49,949 nucleotides of DNA. Origin: Chromera velia (lineage: Eukaryota > Sar > Chromeraceae). This document shows positions 22,600 through 35,006 of this stretch, in pieces. The position numbers were made by a program, and so were the translations under genes. The stretch spans positions 1-49,949 of the forward strand of contig JAHBMJ010000350.1 in the NCBI GenBank assembly GCA_018398765.1, written 5' to 3'. The notes under the pieces are model-generated. The model was not told the DNA's origin, did not search any database, and saw only the letters and a list, made by a program, of their open reading frames with translations. Each line of letters begins with the position of its first letter. The stretch's first letter is position 1.

Positions 22600-22760
22600 A
22601 GTGGCCCGTGTTGGGCGAGCGGCCGGGCTGCGGCCCGCGGCCATGTCTCGGAGGGGCCGCGCGGCCGTGCATCGTCCCGCGGGCCCGCGGCCATTCGGCC
22701 CATGCATGTCGTACGCGCGCGTGCCCGGCGGCCATTTCGATCGCGTGCGTCAAACTCACT
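22600..22760. promoter_or_regulatory. GC/CpG-dense block, likely bidirectional promoter
   Basis: An island of very high GC and CpG lies between the minus-strand CHCH-like gene (start 22435) and the plus-strand CCCH gene (start 23234). It contains three CGGCCAT motifs (about 22639, 22689 and 22729) and GC palindromes such as GGCCGCGCGGCC and GCGGGCCCGC, plus CATGCATG and ACGCGCGCGT. It is unlike the purine/pyrimidine repeats around it. A promoter role is inferred from position. Confidence 0.45.
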
Positions 22761-23233
22761 GATTCATTGCGTGCGTCGAAAAAGAAGATGACATGAAGAT
22801 GACGCACCGCATGTTTTTTTCGTCCGAGACCTTCTCCAAGCATTCTCCAATTTAAGCTGAAGATCATGGCTCATAGGGATCAGTGTGTAGGGGATTTTCG
22901 TCTAACAACTCGCGGATTGGCGTGCTCATTCGTAGATCGACTGCTCCGTCACGCGCAGGTGTGGCACGCGATGGACTTTCCTGTCTGATTGCAGGGGACT
23001 CGCATGTCTGGTCGTGCTGGCAGATCGTCTCTGCTAGTCACACACTATATCTTGTCTTTGTTGTCTTCATCCCCTCATTTTAGCTCGTCTGATCGCGACG
23101 GTTTTAAGAGAAGCCTGATCACCATCTGCTGCATGGTAGGAGCTCAGACTTCGTGCAATTAGGAAAAGTGGGCAGGGAAATCTGACCGCCCAAAGCAGTC
23201 CTGGCAGTCCAACGATTCGGATGGTGAGGCCGA

Positions 23234-26200
23234 ATGGTAATAGAAGAAGAGAACAACCAGCTTCAAAGAAGCACCTCGGGGCAGAGGACGAAGGAAGTGA
23301 TGAAAGCCCTTCATCTTTCTCAGGCCTGCTCGGTTTCCCCTCGCCAGAGACTCCAATCGTTGGCAATTGTGGACGATGACCACAGAGTGCAGGTGGCGAG
23401 ATCCTTCGTCAATTTGATCCCCAAGAAGCAGCTCCAGGAAGCACCCACCGCCCCTGTTCGACGCAGCCGTTCCCTCCCATCCATCCCCGTGTCGGTGGTC
23501 TTTGACGCATACGGCCACCACGTTCCATGTGACGTGAGTGCTGACAGAGCAAAAGAAGGAGGAGGAGGAAACGGAGAAGGGGACTCTGAGGACTCCGTCG
23601 TGTTGGTGTGCGGGTCTTTTCTGTCTTTTGTTCAAAACGTCGGGAGTGTGGAGCACCTAGCGAGTGGGAGGTGCAAGCTGAAGAGATGCTTCTGGGCTTT
23701 CAACAAAGTTGGATGTCGAAAAGGTACGTGGGTCGGGGGGAAAGGGGCGTGCATGCTCCCCTTCTCTCGATCTCCTTTGGAAGAGTTTGAGGGGAAAGAA
23801 AGATTTCAGGACGAATAAAGAGAAGAAGCCAGCCTGGAAAGACAATAAGCCGAGTAGGAGGGAAAGGGAGAGGAAGAGGTGCGGATGAACAGAAGAGCAA
23901 ACAAGGACGGAGCTGTCTAGACACTCACGCCTGCATGAAGTAGTTGAAGTCGGCCTGACTGAAGGAGGGGAAAGGAAGGAATGCAGGCAGGCAGATCGCT
24001 TTAATTCATGTTTTCTGTCTTCTACCTTTCGCTCGCTCAGCCGAAGGTTCTCTCTCTCTCGAAATGAATGCTGATTGATGCTGCACCCCATGCAGATCTC
24101 TCTCCTTCCTTCTGGGTGCATCAGACCTGACTGGTTTCGCTCAATCTCCACTGCTTCCTGTGCGCATACCTTCGTGTGTTTTGTCTGCAGGTTGGCTCTG
24201 CATGAACTGCCACTACTGTCCTCCTGGTGAGCCCTTCTTATCTTCGTCCACTCCTTTCACTGCACATTTATTTTGCCTTTCACAAGTATAGCTTTCATTC
24301 ATGCGCTATCCCCCTGTTCTCTTCTCTTCTGTGATTCTCTTGCTGTTCTCCTCGAACGAATTCAGCTGAGTGGAAAAAAGCAAAAGCATGGCACTGGTTC
24401 TCCTGTGCGATAAATGCCTCCATGCTGCAGTGCAGCCCTTCATTCCCCCCCCGGCCCCCCCCCTTTTTGCAGCGCCAATAACTCCCGAGAAGCGGACAGC
24501 TCGGAACAAGGCCCGAAAGCTTGCGCGAAAGATTAGACAAGCGTCAATTGCCACTCAGGGGGAGGTGGGAGATGGGCCATGCGCTGCTTCAGCCCCTGCA
24601 AGGGCGACCAAATTGATAGCAGCAGCACCAGGGGTGATGGGGGGGGGAGACGAAGAGGAGGACGAAGGGGAGCGCCGCCGGATGATGTCGGCCCCCGCGG
24701 TTTCCGCCCCCCTGTCTCTCTACCGCCTCGCTTCTCCCGATTCCGTAGCCTCAAGCCCCGTTCGCCCGCTCAATTTTCGTCTCTCGCGTCTTCTGTTCTC
24801 TCTCGGGGAGGAGGAGGAACCTCGGGAAGACGAAGAGGAGGAAGTGGAAGTGGAGGAAGAACAGAAGGAAAGGAAGGGGAGGGGAGACGGCGAGGAAAGG
24901 GCGCGTGCAGATGATGAAGAAGTGGAGGCAGCAGCAGCAGCAGCCCCAGCAGCCGGTGGTCTCCCGATGTCCCCCTTTTTGGAGTCATGCTCTCCTCACA
25001 CAAACGCTCTCCTTCAAATTCACTCGGACTCGGGTGGTGGCGCCGTTCCTTCTTGTTCTTCTTCTTTTTCGCGTCACCCCCCCCCGTCTCTGAATCAAGT
25101 GGGGGGCACTGCGGTCGAATGCATGGAGGGGGACTCCGCCCTCATTTCAGCTGCACGTCTCGCCTCCTCGAGTGCAAAAGCTGCTGCAGAACCAGAAAGA
25201 GAAGGAAACCCCCCCAGGGGGGAGATGGGGGGGGGCAGGACTTTCTCAGCAGGCAGCAGGGTAGACATTAATATCCACAGAGAGAGGGACACAGAAAGAG
25301 TCAGAGAGGGGAGGAGGGAAAAAGAGACAGAGAGGCTGGAGAGAGGGGAGAAATTTGGCTCTCTTACTTCTTCTTCTGCTTCTGCTTCTTCTGCCAGAGA
25401 CCCCGCTTCAGGCTCTCATGCTCATACCCCCCCACAGAGCACAAACGCCAGCTCAAGCAAGAAGCACGCCCACGCCCATAGTCTTCAAGGAGTAGCAGGA
25501 ACCTCCAAACCTCTCCACAGAGACCGTCTCCGAGAGACACGCGGAATTTTGATGCGACAGGCAGAGGCGGGCCAGGAGGGGGTCAGGTTCCATCCTCTCC
25601 TGTGTGAGGGTGAGCAGGTGGATAAAGATTCAGGTCTGGACAGAGCAAGAGGGGGAGCTGTGTCGACAGAGACGGTAGAGAAAAGCCAGGCTGGTGTTCC
25701 ACAGTTTCATCATTCCTTTTCTCCTCCTCCTCCCGCACAGAATCCCCTGCAGCACTGCCGTGCAGGAGCGGCTGCTCACCAGGGGAGTGGTGAGACGGCT
25801 CTCTGCCGAGTCTTTCAAGGCAACGGAAAGCAGCTGGGCGGTGTTATGCAGCAGAGCAGAGAGAAAGAGAAAGAAAGAGACACTCCAGTTCCGCCACCCC
25901 CCCCGCCCCTTCCCCCCACTCCGGAGGCTCAGCAGCAGCAAGAGGCCCTCTCACGGGCCGTGTCTGCCGCATCGTCGGCCGCAGCGGCAGCGATGGCGCT
26001 GAAGCCTGGTGGTGGATGGGGATGGTTACGGGTCGGTAGCTTGAATTGTTTGGAAGGAAAGAAGGGAAGGCAGGCCCTAAATTTCTGTTTGCATCGCAAC
26101 AAAAGTACGGAACACGTCCTGGCGTTCCCTTATCTTATTGTCACCTTTCTTTCTCTCTTTTCTGGTCTTGCTTTCTGTCCGTCTTCCATCTGAATGTAGA

Positions 26201-26660
26201 CTGACGCACGCAAGGACGGACGCCTTCGTGCCGGACCGGGCCTCCCTCGGAGAGTGCACGGAGAAACGAACGAAAGGGACGTCCCTGCCTGCAGACAAAA
26301 ATGAATGAATTATGGCGGCCCTTTTCTTTGCTTCCTTCGTCCCTCCCTCCCTTCCTTTGATTCTCTTCTCTCCTGACACACTTTCTGGTTGCATGGCTGC
26401 ACGACTGACTGACTGTCTCTGCAGGGGGGGCAGATGCTGAGTCAGCCAGGGGGTCGGCACCACTCTCTGGCGTCTGCAACGACTGACGCTGGGACTGAGA
26501 CCATCTCGAACATGGGCAGCATTCCGCCTGGGGCCCCTTTCCCTTTCTACCCGGGCACCCTGTCTCACCCGCATTTCGGGGGGAGTGGTTTACCTTCTTC
26601 AGGTCAGTCCGTCCGTCAGTTAGCTGCACGGGTGGTAGGGTGTTTCGATCGATCGAATAA

Positions 26661-26700
<40 letters not shown>

Positions 26701-29149
26701 TGATGGTGCAAGCAGTTGGAATGAAGGTTTGTTTGTTTGTTCGTTCCGTCGTCGTCTGTTCAACGCCCAAATTGGCTCGACTTTGCTCTTCCGTGAAATT
26801 TTCCCACTGTCATTCATTGCGTCATGGAATGGGTGAGTTAGTAAGAGCGGGGTTGGGTGGGCACGTGGTGGGTGGAAGGTGTGAAGGGAAGAAAGAAGCT
26901 GCCCTCTCTTCTCACTGGACTTTCGAATGAATCCGTTCATGTGCCGTATCCATTCGTCGGACACCGCGAAAAGATCGATCATGGATGAGAAGAGAAGAGA
27001 AGACGGACTTTTAAAATGAGTAAGATAAATGATGGAAGAGGCGGGGCAGAGAGGGGTGCGAAAGAAGTTTCGGCGTTCTCTGTGCCAATCAGAAAAGAGA
27101 AGAAAGGTGAAGAGTTGGTCGCTCTACGCAAGGCAGAAAGGAAAATGAAAGACATACAAGAATCAGACAGTCTGCCTGCCCTCGTGCCCTCTTCTGCTGA
27201 TTGCTTCCAGATTTTCTAAGTCACCTTGCCTGTCTGTCTGCCTCTATGCAGGAGCGGGGACTCCCCTCCGACACGCCTCCGCTTGTCCTTCTCTGTCGAC
27301 CCCCACGGCTCCGAGCCAGGCGGCCTCCTCCAACAACAACCAGATGTTTCCCCCGTTCTCCCACATGAGTAGGGAGAGGGACAGGAGCGCCGCGACCACC
27401 TCCTCTGCTCGTTCGGGAGGGCACCTACATCTGTATGGGGGCCAGCAGCAGCATCAGTTTGTTGGCCCTCATTCTGCTCATCACCTCGGCTTTCTCTCCG
27501 ACTCGCCGCACTCCGCTTCCTCCTTTCTCCCCCCAAGTACAACCGGAACTCCCTGGTCGACCTCAGCCTCAGGTGCAGCTGCGGCATCATCCAGCGTCCA
27601 GTCGAAGCTCTTCACTCCGCAGTCAGTCAGCGGCCGGCTGCACACGGTCTCGGCGGTGCGGGGCGAAGAGCATTATTATCGGTTGAGACGGTTTGAGGAC
27701 AGTCGAATGAGAGGCAGCAGGGAGAGAGGAAGCGAGCAGATGCGCCCCCGATTAGGGCTCCGGCCTTCCGTTTGGGGGGAAGAGAAAGACTTTCAAGGAA
27801 TGGTAGGAGGGAGCGACTTTCCCCTCAGATCGCGCTCCGCTCTGGGGGGTTGTGCAGGCGGGGGAGGGGCGGGGGGAATCGGTGGGAGAACTCCGGAGCC
27901 GCCGCCACCGCCACCTTGCAGTTCGGGACATCCGTCCCCTCCTCCGCCGCCGCTCTTTGTCGGGGGGGGGCAGGGGGGTGCGTTGATAGGCGGCGGTGGG
28001 GAGGGGGGAATGATGAGTCAACAACAACTGAATCCCGTAGCGTCAGTCGCTCGCTTGCTCGGCCTCTCCTCTCCTCTCTTCTCGTCTCTTCTTCTTTTCT
28101 CGTCTCGTCTCCATTTTCCTTCCTTCCATCCTTGTCGCTGGCCGTTCTCTCTCTTTCTTTCTTTCTTTCTTTCTCTCTTTTTCCTTCCTTCCTTCCTTCC
28201 TTCGCGGCTTTCCGAATTCCCCTCCTTTTCTTCATCTGTTATTTTCCTTCTTAATACGTGCTTGTGGGTGTTGTGCGTGTTTGTGTGTGGGGGGCTTCCT
28301 TCGTGCAGGGAAGAAGAGGACAGACCCGTGACGATCGGTGTCGCCAACTTTTCGTCTTCCCCCTCCTCAAGGCTCAAGGCCCCCCTACCTCCCTGCAGCA
28401 CTCCCGGGGAAGGACGTGGAGGTGGAGGGGAGGATCTCACAGGAGTGAGAGGGGCAGAACTTGAAGCTGCCACCTCTTCGTCTTCTGCTTCTGCGACTGC
28501 AGGCAAAGTTGGGGGTGCAGGTACAGAGGGGGTCACTGAGAGAGAGAGGGGGGGAGTGAGGTCCTCCGGTCCACCACCTGCGGGTGAGAGGTCAGAGATG
28601 CGATCTTTCCGTGGCGCTGGCAGGCAAGAGAGGGATAGGAGGGGGGTGGGGGGTGAAGCTCCAGATCAATCCCATGTCGCTGTCTGTGTGTGGGGGGGCG
28701 AGGGGATGGACGTGGGGGGAAGGATTCAGCATCCGTCTGGTGGGAATGTGCCTAGACCGTTCCCTCTCCCCCCCGTGTCTTCCCCGCCCCTCTCTCACAC
28801 ACACAGTCCCTACTCCCCTCCCCCGCCCCCACGGGTTCCCTACGGTAAGGCTCCTCAGTTTGTGCACGCACCCCCGACATCGTATCATGATGGTCCGGCA
28901 CCTGTTTCTGGATGTGACTGCAGGGGTGATCGCGTCCGTCCAGCAGCGGGCGAGGGGTGGGACTGCAGGGGCGATCAAGTAGTCCCTTCCCGAGCCGCAG
29001 ACCAGAGTAAGAGGAAGGAAGGAGAAAAAGAGCTCCGTCTCCTTCTTTTCCAAGAGCAGCAGGAGGAGGAGGACATGCACGTGCAGCCTGCAGCTCCGCA
29101 CGCGGGGGGTGTTCTCTTATTCCCTGAAGAGGAGTTGAAAACTGAATGA
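23234..29149 (+). CDS. CCCH zinc-finger protein with long disordered tail
   Basis: Six exons: 23234-23723, 24191-24226, 24473-26031, 26425-26602, 27252-28041 and 28309-29149. Together they total 3,894 nt, an exact 1,298 codons. The start ATG is fixed by an in-frame TGA at 23225. Residues about 152-171 form a C-x8-C-x5-C-x3-H finger (CFWAFNKVGC, then RKGWLCMNCH), followed by YCPP and a basic helix RTARNKARKLARKIRQ. CCCH fingers usually bind single-stranded RNA, and this short arrangement with a basic segment after 'CHxCPP' is common in alveolate CCCH proteins (family knowledge). The remaining 1,100 residues are low complexity (Glu-, Ser-, Gly-, Pro- and Gln-rich) and probably disordered. The frame stays open through intron 5, whose length is a multiple of three, so retention would insert a Leu/Ser/Phe-rich segment. 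Its role in RNA stability or translation is inferred. Confidence 0.75.
24191..24226 (+). CDS. 36-nt microexon completing the CCCH finger
   Basis: It lies between TTTTGTCTGCAG and GGTGAGCC and encodes GWLCMNCHYCPP in phase with both neighbours. It supplies the third Cys and the His of the finger. Skipping keeps the frame (36 nt) but destroys the metal site. Confidence 0.75.
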
Positions 29150-30197
29150 ATGGAGAGTGAGTGGACGAATACAATGACAGATTGATCGATCGATCGATCG
29201 ATCAATTGATCTTTTTTTTGGTTTGGACATGAAGGGAAGATGAAGTGAAGAGAACCAACGAATGAATGAATGAATGACTTTAGGAAAACGAAGGATATTG
29301 AGGGAGACTTTCAGCACTGACTTGCCTGTTTAATTCTTCATCTCAATGGTTTGCCCGGAAAGGGCTCGGCGTCGGTCTGTCTGTCGGGCTTCATAAAAGT
29401 TTTACTTAAGAAAGCAAAAGCCAGAGAGAAGACGGAAGATGCATCAAGTGGCCTGAAGGGGATGTCGTTTTAAGTGTCCCTTCTCACAAAGAAACAGAAA
29501 CAGCAAAGCACGCAGACAACTGACTGACGTGAGTGGCTGCCTGTTTGGACGACCAATCGACAACGAAGCCGATAGACTGTTGCAAGAAAGAAAATGATGT
29601 GAGAGACGGAGCAATGCATGGAGAGGCGGCCTGGCCATGCAAAGCTTTCAATTGACTGCTTGTGAGCAAGCGGAGGAGAGGCAGGCAGGCAGGCAGGTCA
29701 CTGGCGGCATTCTTGTGCTTTCTTTCTTTCTCTTCTGTCAGGGAAGGCCGCCCAGGGAAGAAAAAAAAAAGGAGGAAGGACGGCAAGAGAGACCTTTATT
29801 TCCGTGTGCAAGGCAAGGAAAGGCCGCACGAAAGAGAGATTCGAGGACAGACAGAAAGAGAGCCTGCCTGTCCTCCTGTGAGAAGCAGCGAAAAGATCTG
29901 CCCTCGTAACAGGGAGAGGAGCGGAAGGGGCAGGAGAGGAGAGGAGAGAATGGATTCGTTGTTATCGGACCGCGAGACTCAATTGGGGCGAAGAAAGGAC
30001 TCAAAAAACAAGGAACGTCTCTCTTTTTCTTTGAGCGTCTTTTAACCTGCTCGCTCTGCCTCTGCTCGCCTCTCCCCCCAGGTTCTCTTTTGGGGATGCA
30101 CTGGGTGTCCCCCCCTCCCTCCCTCCTGTCGAGTCGCATGCAGTGCGCTGACTTGAAAGAACAGGCGGCAGGAGCAGAACCGACGAGACCGAATTAA
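28845..30197 (+). other. possible alternative intron and last exon of the CCCH gene
   Basis: A strong donor GGTAAGG sits at 28845 inside exon 6. A good acceptor, CTCTCCCCCCAG, lies before 30082. Joining them keeps phase 1 and continues GSLLGMHWVSPPPSLLSSRM up to a TAA at 30195-30197. This would give an alternative 39-residue C-terminus in place of the one ending at 29149. It could be coincidence; only transcripts can decide. Confidence 0.35.
29180..29212. repeat. (GATC)n self-complementary repeat
   Basis: Tandem ATCGATCG units ending ATCAATTGATC just after the CCCH stop codon. The repeat is its own reverse complement and can form a hairpin or cruciform. Confidence 0.8.
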
Positions 30198-30719
30198 CCC
30201 CCCATGATGCATCTCCTTCTCCTCTTCTCCTCTCCTCTCCTCTTCTACCGCATAGACCCCCGGCTGGCTGGCGGACTGGCGGGTCGATTGAAGGAAGAAT
30301 CGGGAACGAAGGAAGGGCGGAAAAATGGAGGGAGGGAGGGAGGGAGGAGGGAAAGGACTCTGTTGCAGATCTAACTTGAATCAGTTGACTGTTCCTGAAG
30401 AAATCTCTCTGCCTCTCTCTCTCTCCCTTTTCTCAATCCAGTTGGGGTAAAGATGCACGACCTCCATTTGCTTCTTTTTCTGGTCTAGATGCTTGCTTGC
30501 TTGTCTGCGTGTTGCCTGCCTGCACCTCCCTCTTCCTCACCTCTCCTGCCTACCCACCAACCTGTCTATTTGTGTGCAGACTGTTTTGTGTCGATCAGAG
30601 AGAGAGAGAGAGAGAGAGAGTCTCCATGCGTCCACAAAAGCCGAATGGTAGGGCGAAGAAGGCGGGGAAAAAGAAAGGAAGGAAGAACCACTGAGGGGTT
30701 GAGTGGTCTTTCTGTCCTC

Positions 30720-30955
30720 CCTTCTCTCCCTCTTCTATCTATCTCCTCTCTCTTCTCTTCTCAGAGCCTCTGGCTGTCTCCTTCCCCGTTGGATCGATCA
30801 ATGGACCTGACCTGACGCGTCTGCGTGCGTGCGTTAATTCTGGCTGGGGAGTGCGGAATGAACGTTTCGACAGAGACGCGTCTGTCTGTCTGACTGACTG
30901 ACTGACTGACTGATCAAACGGAAGTGGAGGAGGGGCTCTGTCTGTGTGCCTGTGT
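30720..30955 (+). repeat. duplicated segment, copy 1
   Basis: Nearly identical to 31975-32192, sharing TTGGATCGATCAA, GACCTGACCTGACGCGTCTG and GGGAGTGCGGAATGAACGTT. The offset is about 1,252 bp. The DNA after each copy shows weaker similar order. Confidence 0.85.
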
Positions 30956-31198
30956 GTGTGCCTGAGTGTCTTTTCTATTGTCGTCGGTCCTCTCTTGTAA
31001 GTAAGTGGCTTGCTTATTCATGTTTTCGACTGGTGGTGCCTGTCCCACTTTGTCTATTTGTCTGGATTCCTCCCGTATTGTTTTTAAGCCTTTGCATTCT
31101 TCTGTCTCTCTCCTTTCCTCTCTTGCTCCTGCATGACTGTGAACTCTCTCTGCATGCTCATTGCTGTTCTCGATTTTGCGTTCGATTGCTTCAGTTTC

Positions 31199-31230
<32 letters not shown>

Positions 31231-31646
31231 GCCGTCTCAGTCTTCAGTGCTCCTGCTCAACAAGTCTTTCTCACTTGTTCTCACGTGAGAACGAGACCGA
31301 GAAAGGCAGGGAGGGAAGGAATAGAAACGAAGAATTGACGAAAGAAGGATGTGGGGGTGCGGATGGGACGAGGAGGGGAAAGCGGATATCCCCCTCTTTT
31401 TCTTTTTCTTTTCTTTTTGCTCTGCTATTCTCTGTCTGTCGGTGTTTTAAATTTTGGTTTTGCTCGTCTCTCTGTCTGTAGTTCGATCGTAAATGCTTTT
31501 GGTTTATTGATCGGTTGACTTGACTTTGCCATTGCCTCACTCGCCAGTCCTGTGCGTCCGTGTTATTCATTCTGTGCCTGCCTGGTCGTTCGTGCGTGGA
31601 GAGCAACGCCCATTTCTCTCCGTCTCCCTTTTGCCTGAGTGTGGGA

Positions 31647-31678
<32 letters not shown>

Positions 31679-31974
31679 ATGCGTGCACGAAGCTGGTACA
31701 AGAGACTGGTGCCACAAGGCGTGGCCATAAGTGCAATGAGGCGGAAGTGCATGCAACAGCCTCCGTAGTCCTTTGCTTGTTTGATTGCATGATGGATGCC
31801 TCTTCTTTTCTCTTTTCTGTCTTCCGTTTGTTTTCCTTCTTTTTCTGAGCTTTGATGATGACGTTCTGTGCCTCCCTTTTTGAACGGAGTCCGTCCGTCT
31901 GCCAGCCTGCACGAGTCGATCAAAAAAACAAAGAAAGAAGTGCATCGATTCGGCATTTCGTTTCGTTCTGCATG

Positions 31975-32192
31975 TTCTCTCTCCCTCTTCTATCTATCTC
32001 CTCTCTCTTCTCTTCTCAGAGCCCCTGGCTATCTCCTTCCCCGTTGGATCGATCAACGGACCTGACCTGACGCGTCTGCGTGCGTGCGTTAATTCTGGCT
32101 GGGGAGTGCGGAATGAACGTTTCAACAGAGACGCGTCTGTCTATCTGTCCGACTGACTGACCAAACGGAAGTGGAGGAGGGGTTCTGTCTGT
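31975..32192 (+). repeat. duplicated segment, copy 2
   Basis: Second copy of 30720-30955, differing by a few substitutions and by the length of the (TGAC)n run near its end. Confidence 0.85.
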
Positions 32193-32866
32193 GTTCCTGT
32201 TTCTCTCCTGTTCTCTTTCCCTCTCTTCTACTCTTTGTTGCCCTCTCTTGCTCGCATTCTAAGCCTGCAAGAAGGAAGGTGACTCTCCGTGCACTCTCTC
32301 TATGCGTCTGCTTTCCACTCTTCCTCCCCTCCTGCTGGCGCCTTGAGACTCTACTCACTCGTATCCGTCCTCGGGTCTGCCTTCGATTTCTTCTCCATTC
32401 TCTCTCCGCCGCGCTGGTTCTCGCTCAAGAGATTTGTCTCTCTCTCACGCTCATGCGGGAAGGGAGAGTAAGTAGTTTAAGAGAAAAGAAGAGAGGGAAA
32501 GAGAGAGAGAGAGACGTATGAAAGAAGAGCTTCGGGGTGAGGAGAGGACGGACGGAGGGGATTCTCTTGTCTCGTCTCTTTTTGTCTGTTGCTTTTTGGT
32601 CGTGTGCAACTCCTCTCTTGGTTCTCTGTCTGTCTGCATTTAAAGTGAATCGATTGGTCGTTTCTTTTCGTTTGAAGCATCCTTCCTCGATCCCTGCATG
32701 GCTGGCTGGATGATGCGTTTGATCGGTCGGTCGGTCGGTCGGTCTCGCGTTGACCTTTTCATTTCGTTGCCCGCAATTCCTGTTCGTCCGTTGGTCAGCT
32801 TGTGTTTTTCTTTGACATCGCTTCTCTCTCTCTCTCTTTGTGTGTGTGTGTGTGTATGTGTGTGTG

Positions 32867-32912
<46 letters not shown>

Positions 32913-33849
32913 AGAGAGAGAGTCTCTCTTGAGTGTGTGCATATGTGATAAAGGTGATGGAGTTTGAGTGTGACTGTAATTGTTTTTTGAATCTGGTACA
33001 CGAGACATACGTGTCGCTAAGTACAGACATGCAGTGGGACGGCAACGGATAGATCCTTCCCTCCCTCGGTCCCTCCTATAGTTCCCTTCTCCTTTGTTTG
33101 TTCGTTTGTTCCTTTGTTTGCTTGTCCTCCAACGAACGATCGTTTGTTCGTTCTTTAGCTCCTCCTCCAATGAACAAGCGTTCGTTTGTTTGCTCGTCCT
33201 TCAATGAGCAAACGAAGAAGCGATTTTCTTCGTCGATCCCTTTTCTTTCTGTCCCCCCCTCTCTTTCCCTCTCTTTTCGTCTCTCGCTGGCGACCCTGTA
33301 TGGTCATGCATGTAGCCCTGCCGGCAAGTCGTAGAAACAACAAACAGACGGAGTGGGTTAGAAAACAGGCAGACAGATCGAGTGAGGCAGGGAGGGAACG
33401 AGTGACGGAGTGAGTGAGAGAGCGAGACACGCACTCATGATGCAGTCCCTGCGTTCCGTGTGCGAGAGAGAGAGAGCGCGGGTCCTCCTTTCTCGTCTCC
33501 TTCATTTTCTTTCTGTTCTTTCTTTCTTTCTTTCTTTATTACATTCTTTTCTGCTTTCTGTCCCTCAGAGGGAGGGAGGAGTGGGAGGGAAAAACTTGGG
33601 TACATCTCTTTTCAGTGAGGAGCTGCACGAAAGCTTTCATTCCCTCCCCTTCTCTTTCCTTCCCTTCTTCGATCGATCCACGTCTCTATTCGTCTCACCC
33701 TGCATGTGCCTCCCTTCCTTCCTGACTGCTGCCTTCTTTCCTTCCAAAAACTTGAGGGAAGGAGGAAGGGGGAGAAGCAAGCGCTCGTTTCGCCCCTCTT
33801 CCTCCCGTCCAGTTTTTTCCGAAAGACTTTCTTTCTTTCGTTCTTTGTT

Positions 33850-33884
<35 letters not shown>

Positions 33885-34969
33885 TTCGATCGATTTCTGA
33901 CCGACGGATCGATGGATCGAGGTGGCTGCACACATGGCCAGCCAGCCAGCCAGGTCAGGTCAGGTCGGTGCATCATGTGGGGAAACAAAGTTTCTTTAAT
34001 TGCTTCTGAAGGGGCTGAGTGCGTGCGTCCGGTAGGGGTGGCTTTCTTGCTGCCCTGCTCAATGCTGTGCTGGCTTTATTTCTTCATGAATGGCCCCACC
34101 CACCCACTTTGCTTTGCCTGACCCTATTTTTTCAAAAGAAAGACCCCCCCCTGTATTTGTGTCTCGTTTCAGCTAGACATGGATGGACTCACTCTTTGCT
34201 TCGTTCCGTTCATTCACACTCGATCAATCAATCGATCACTCCATGCACTCACCTGCTGCCTGACGTACACCCATGCACCGACCTATTCACCGGTTGAGCA
34301 ACAAAGAAAGCACCCCCCATGCACCCATCCTCTCCCGCCTTTCTTTGTTTCCCCCCCTCTGTTGGATTCCCTTTCCATCTATCTCCTTCCTTCCTGGCTG
34401 TCTCCCTCCCGCATGTCAGAACCGACTCAGTTTTGAAGAGGGAAGGAGGGAGGGAGTGAGAGGCTTTGCCGGGAAAGAAAAAAAGAATGGATGGATGGGT
34501 AGATGGATATGGGTGCGTGCGTCAATCTGACGCGACTCCTTCTCTTTTTTTCTCTCTCCCTCCCATCTGCTTCCTAAGTTCCGGGAGGATTGACTGTGAC
34601 TGAGGAGTGCTTTCTGTGTGCAATCATGATACCTCTTCTCCTTCTTCGTCTTCTTCTTCCAGACTCTCTCTCGAGGTCGAGGGAGGCAGGTGTGTGTATC
34701 TGTCTGTCTGTCTGTCCAATCTGACCGACCGGTGTTGGTCTGTCTGTTTTGGTCAGTGCTCTCTCTTTCCTTCCAGAGAAACCATCCATCCACCTTTCTT
34801 ATTACCTGTCCATGTAGATCGATCTCCCTCCCTCCGTATTTTTGCAATTGCTTCATTGTTTCACTTTGAGAATGCAAAAAAGAGTCAATCGATCAATCGT
34901 TCGGATGGCTTTTTTTCTTTCTGTGGCTTTTTTGTTTGTCCCTCCCTCCTTCCCTCGCGTCGTCTTGCT

Positions 34970-35006
<37 letters not shown>

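Noticed and set aside
27825..28536. Minus-strand Arg/Lys/Glu-rich open frames
   Set aside because: They are antisense of the CCCH gene exons and its pyrimidine intron.
30946..31481. Leu/Ser/Phe-rich frames resembling membrane proteins
   Set aside because: CT-rich repeat DNA gives Leu, Ser and Phe codons in every frame; no consistent start, splice sites or homologue.
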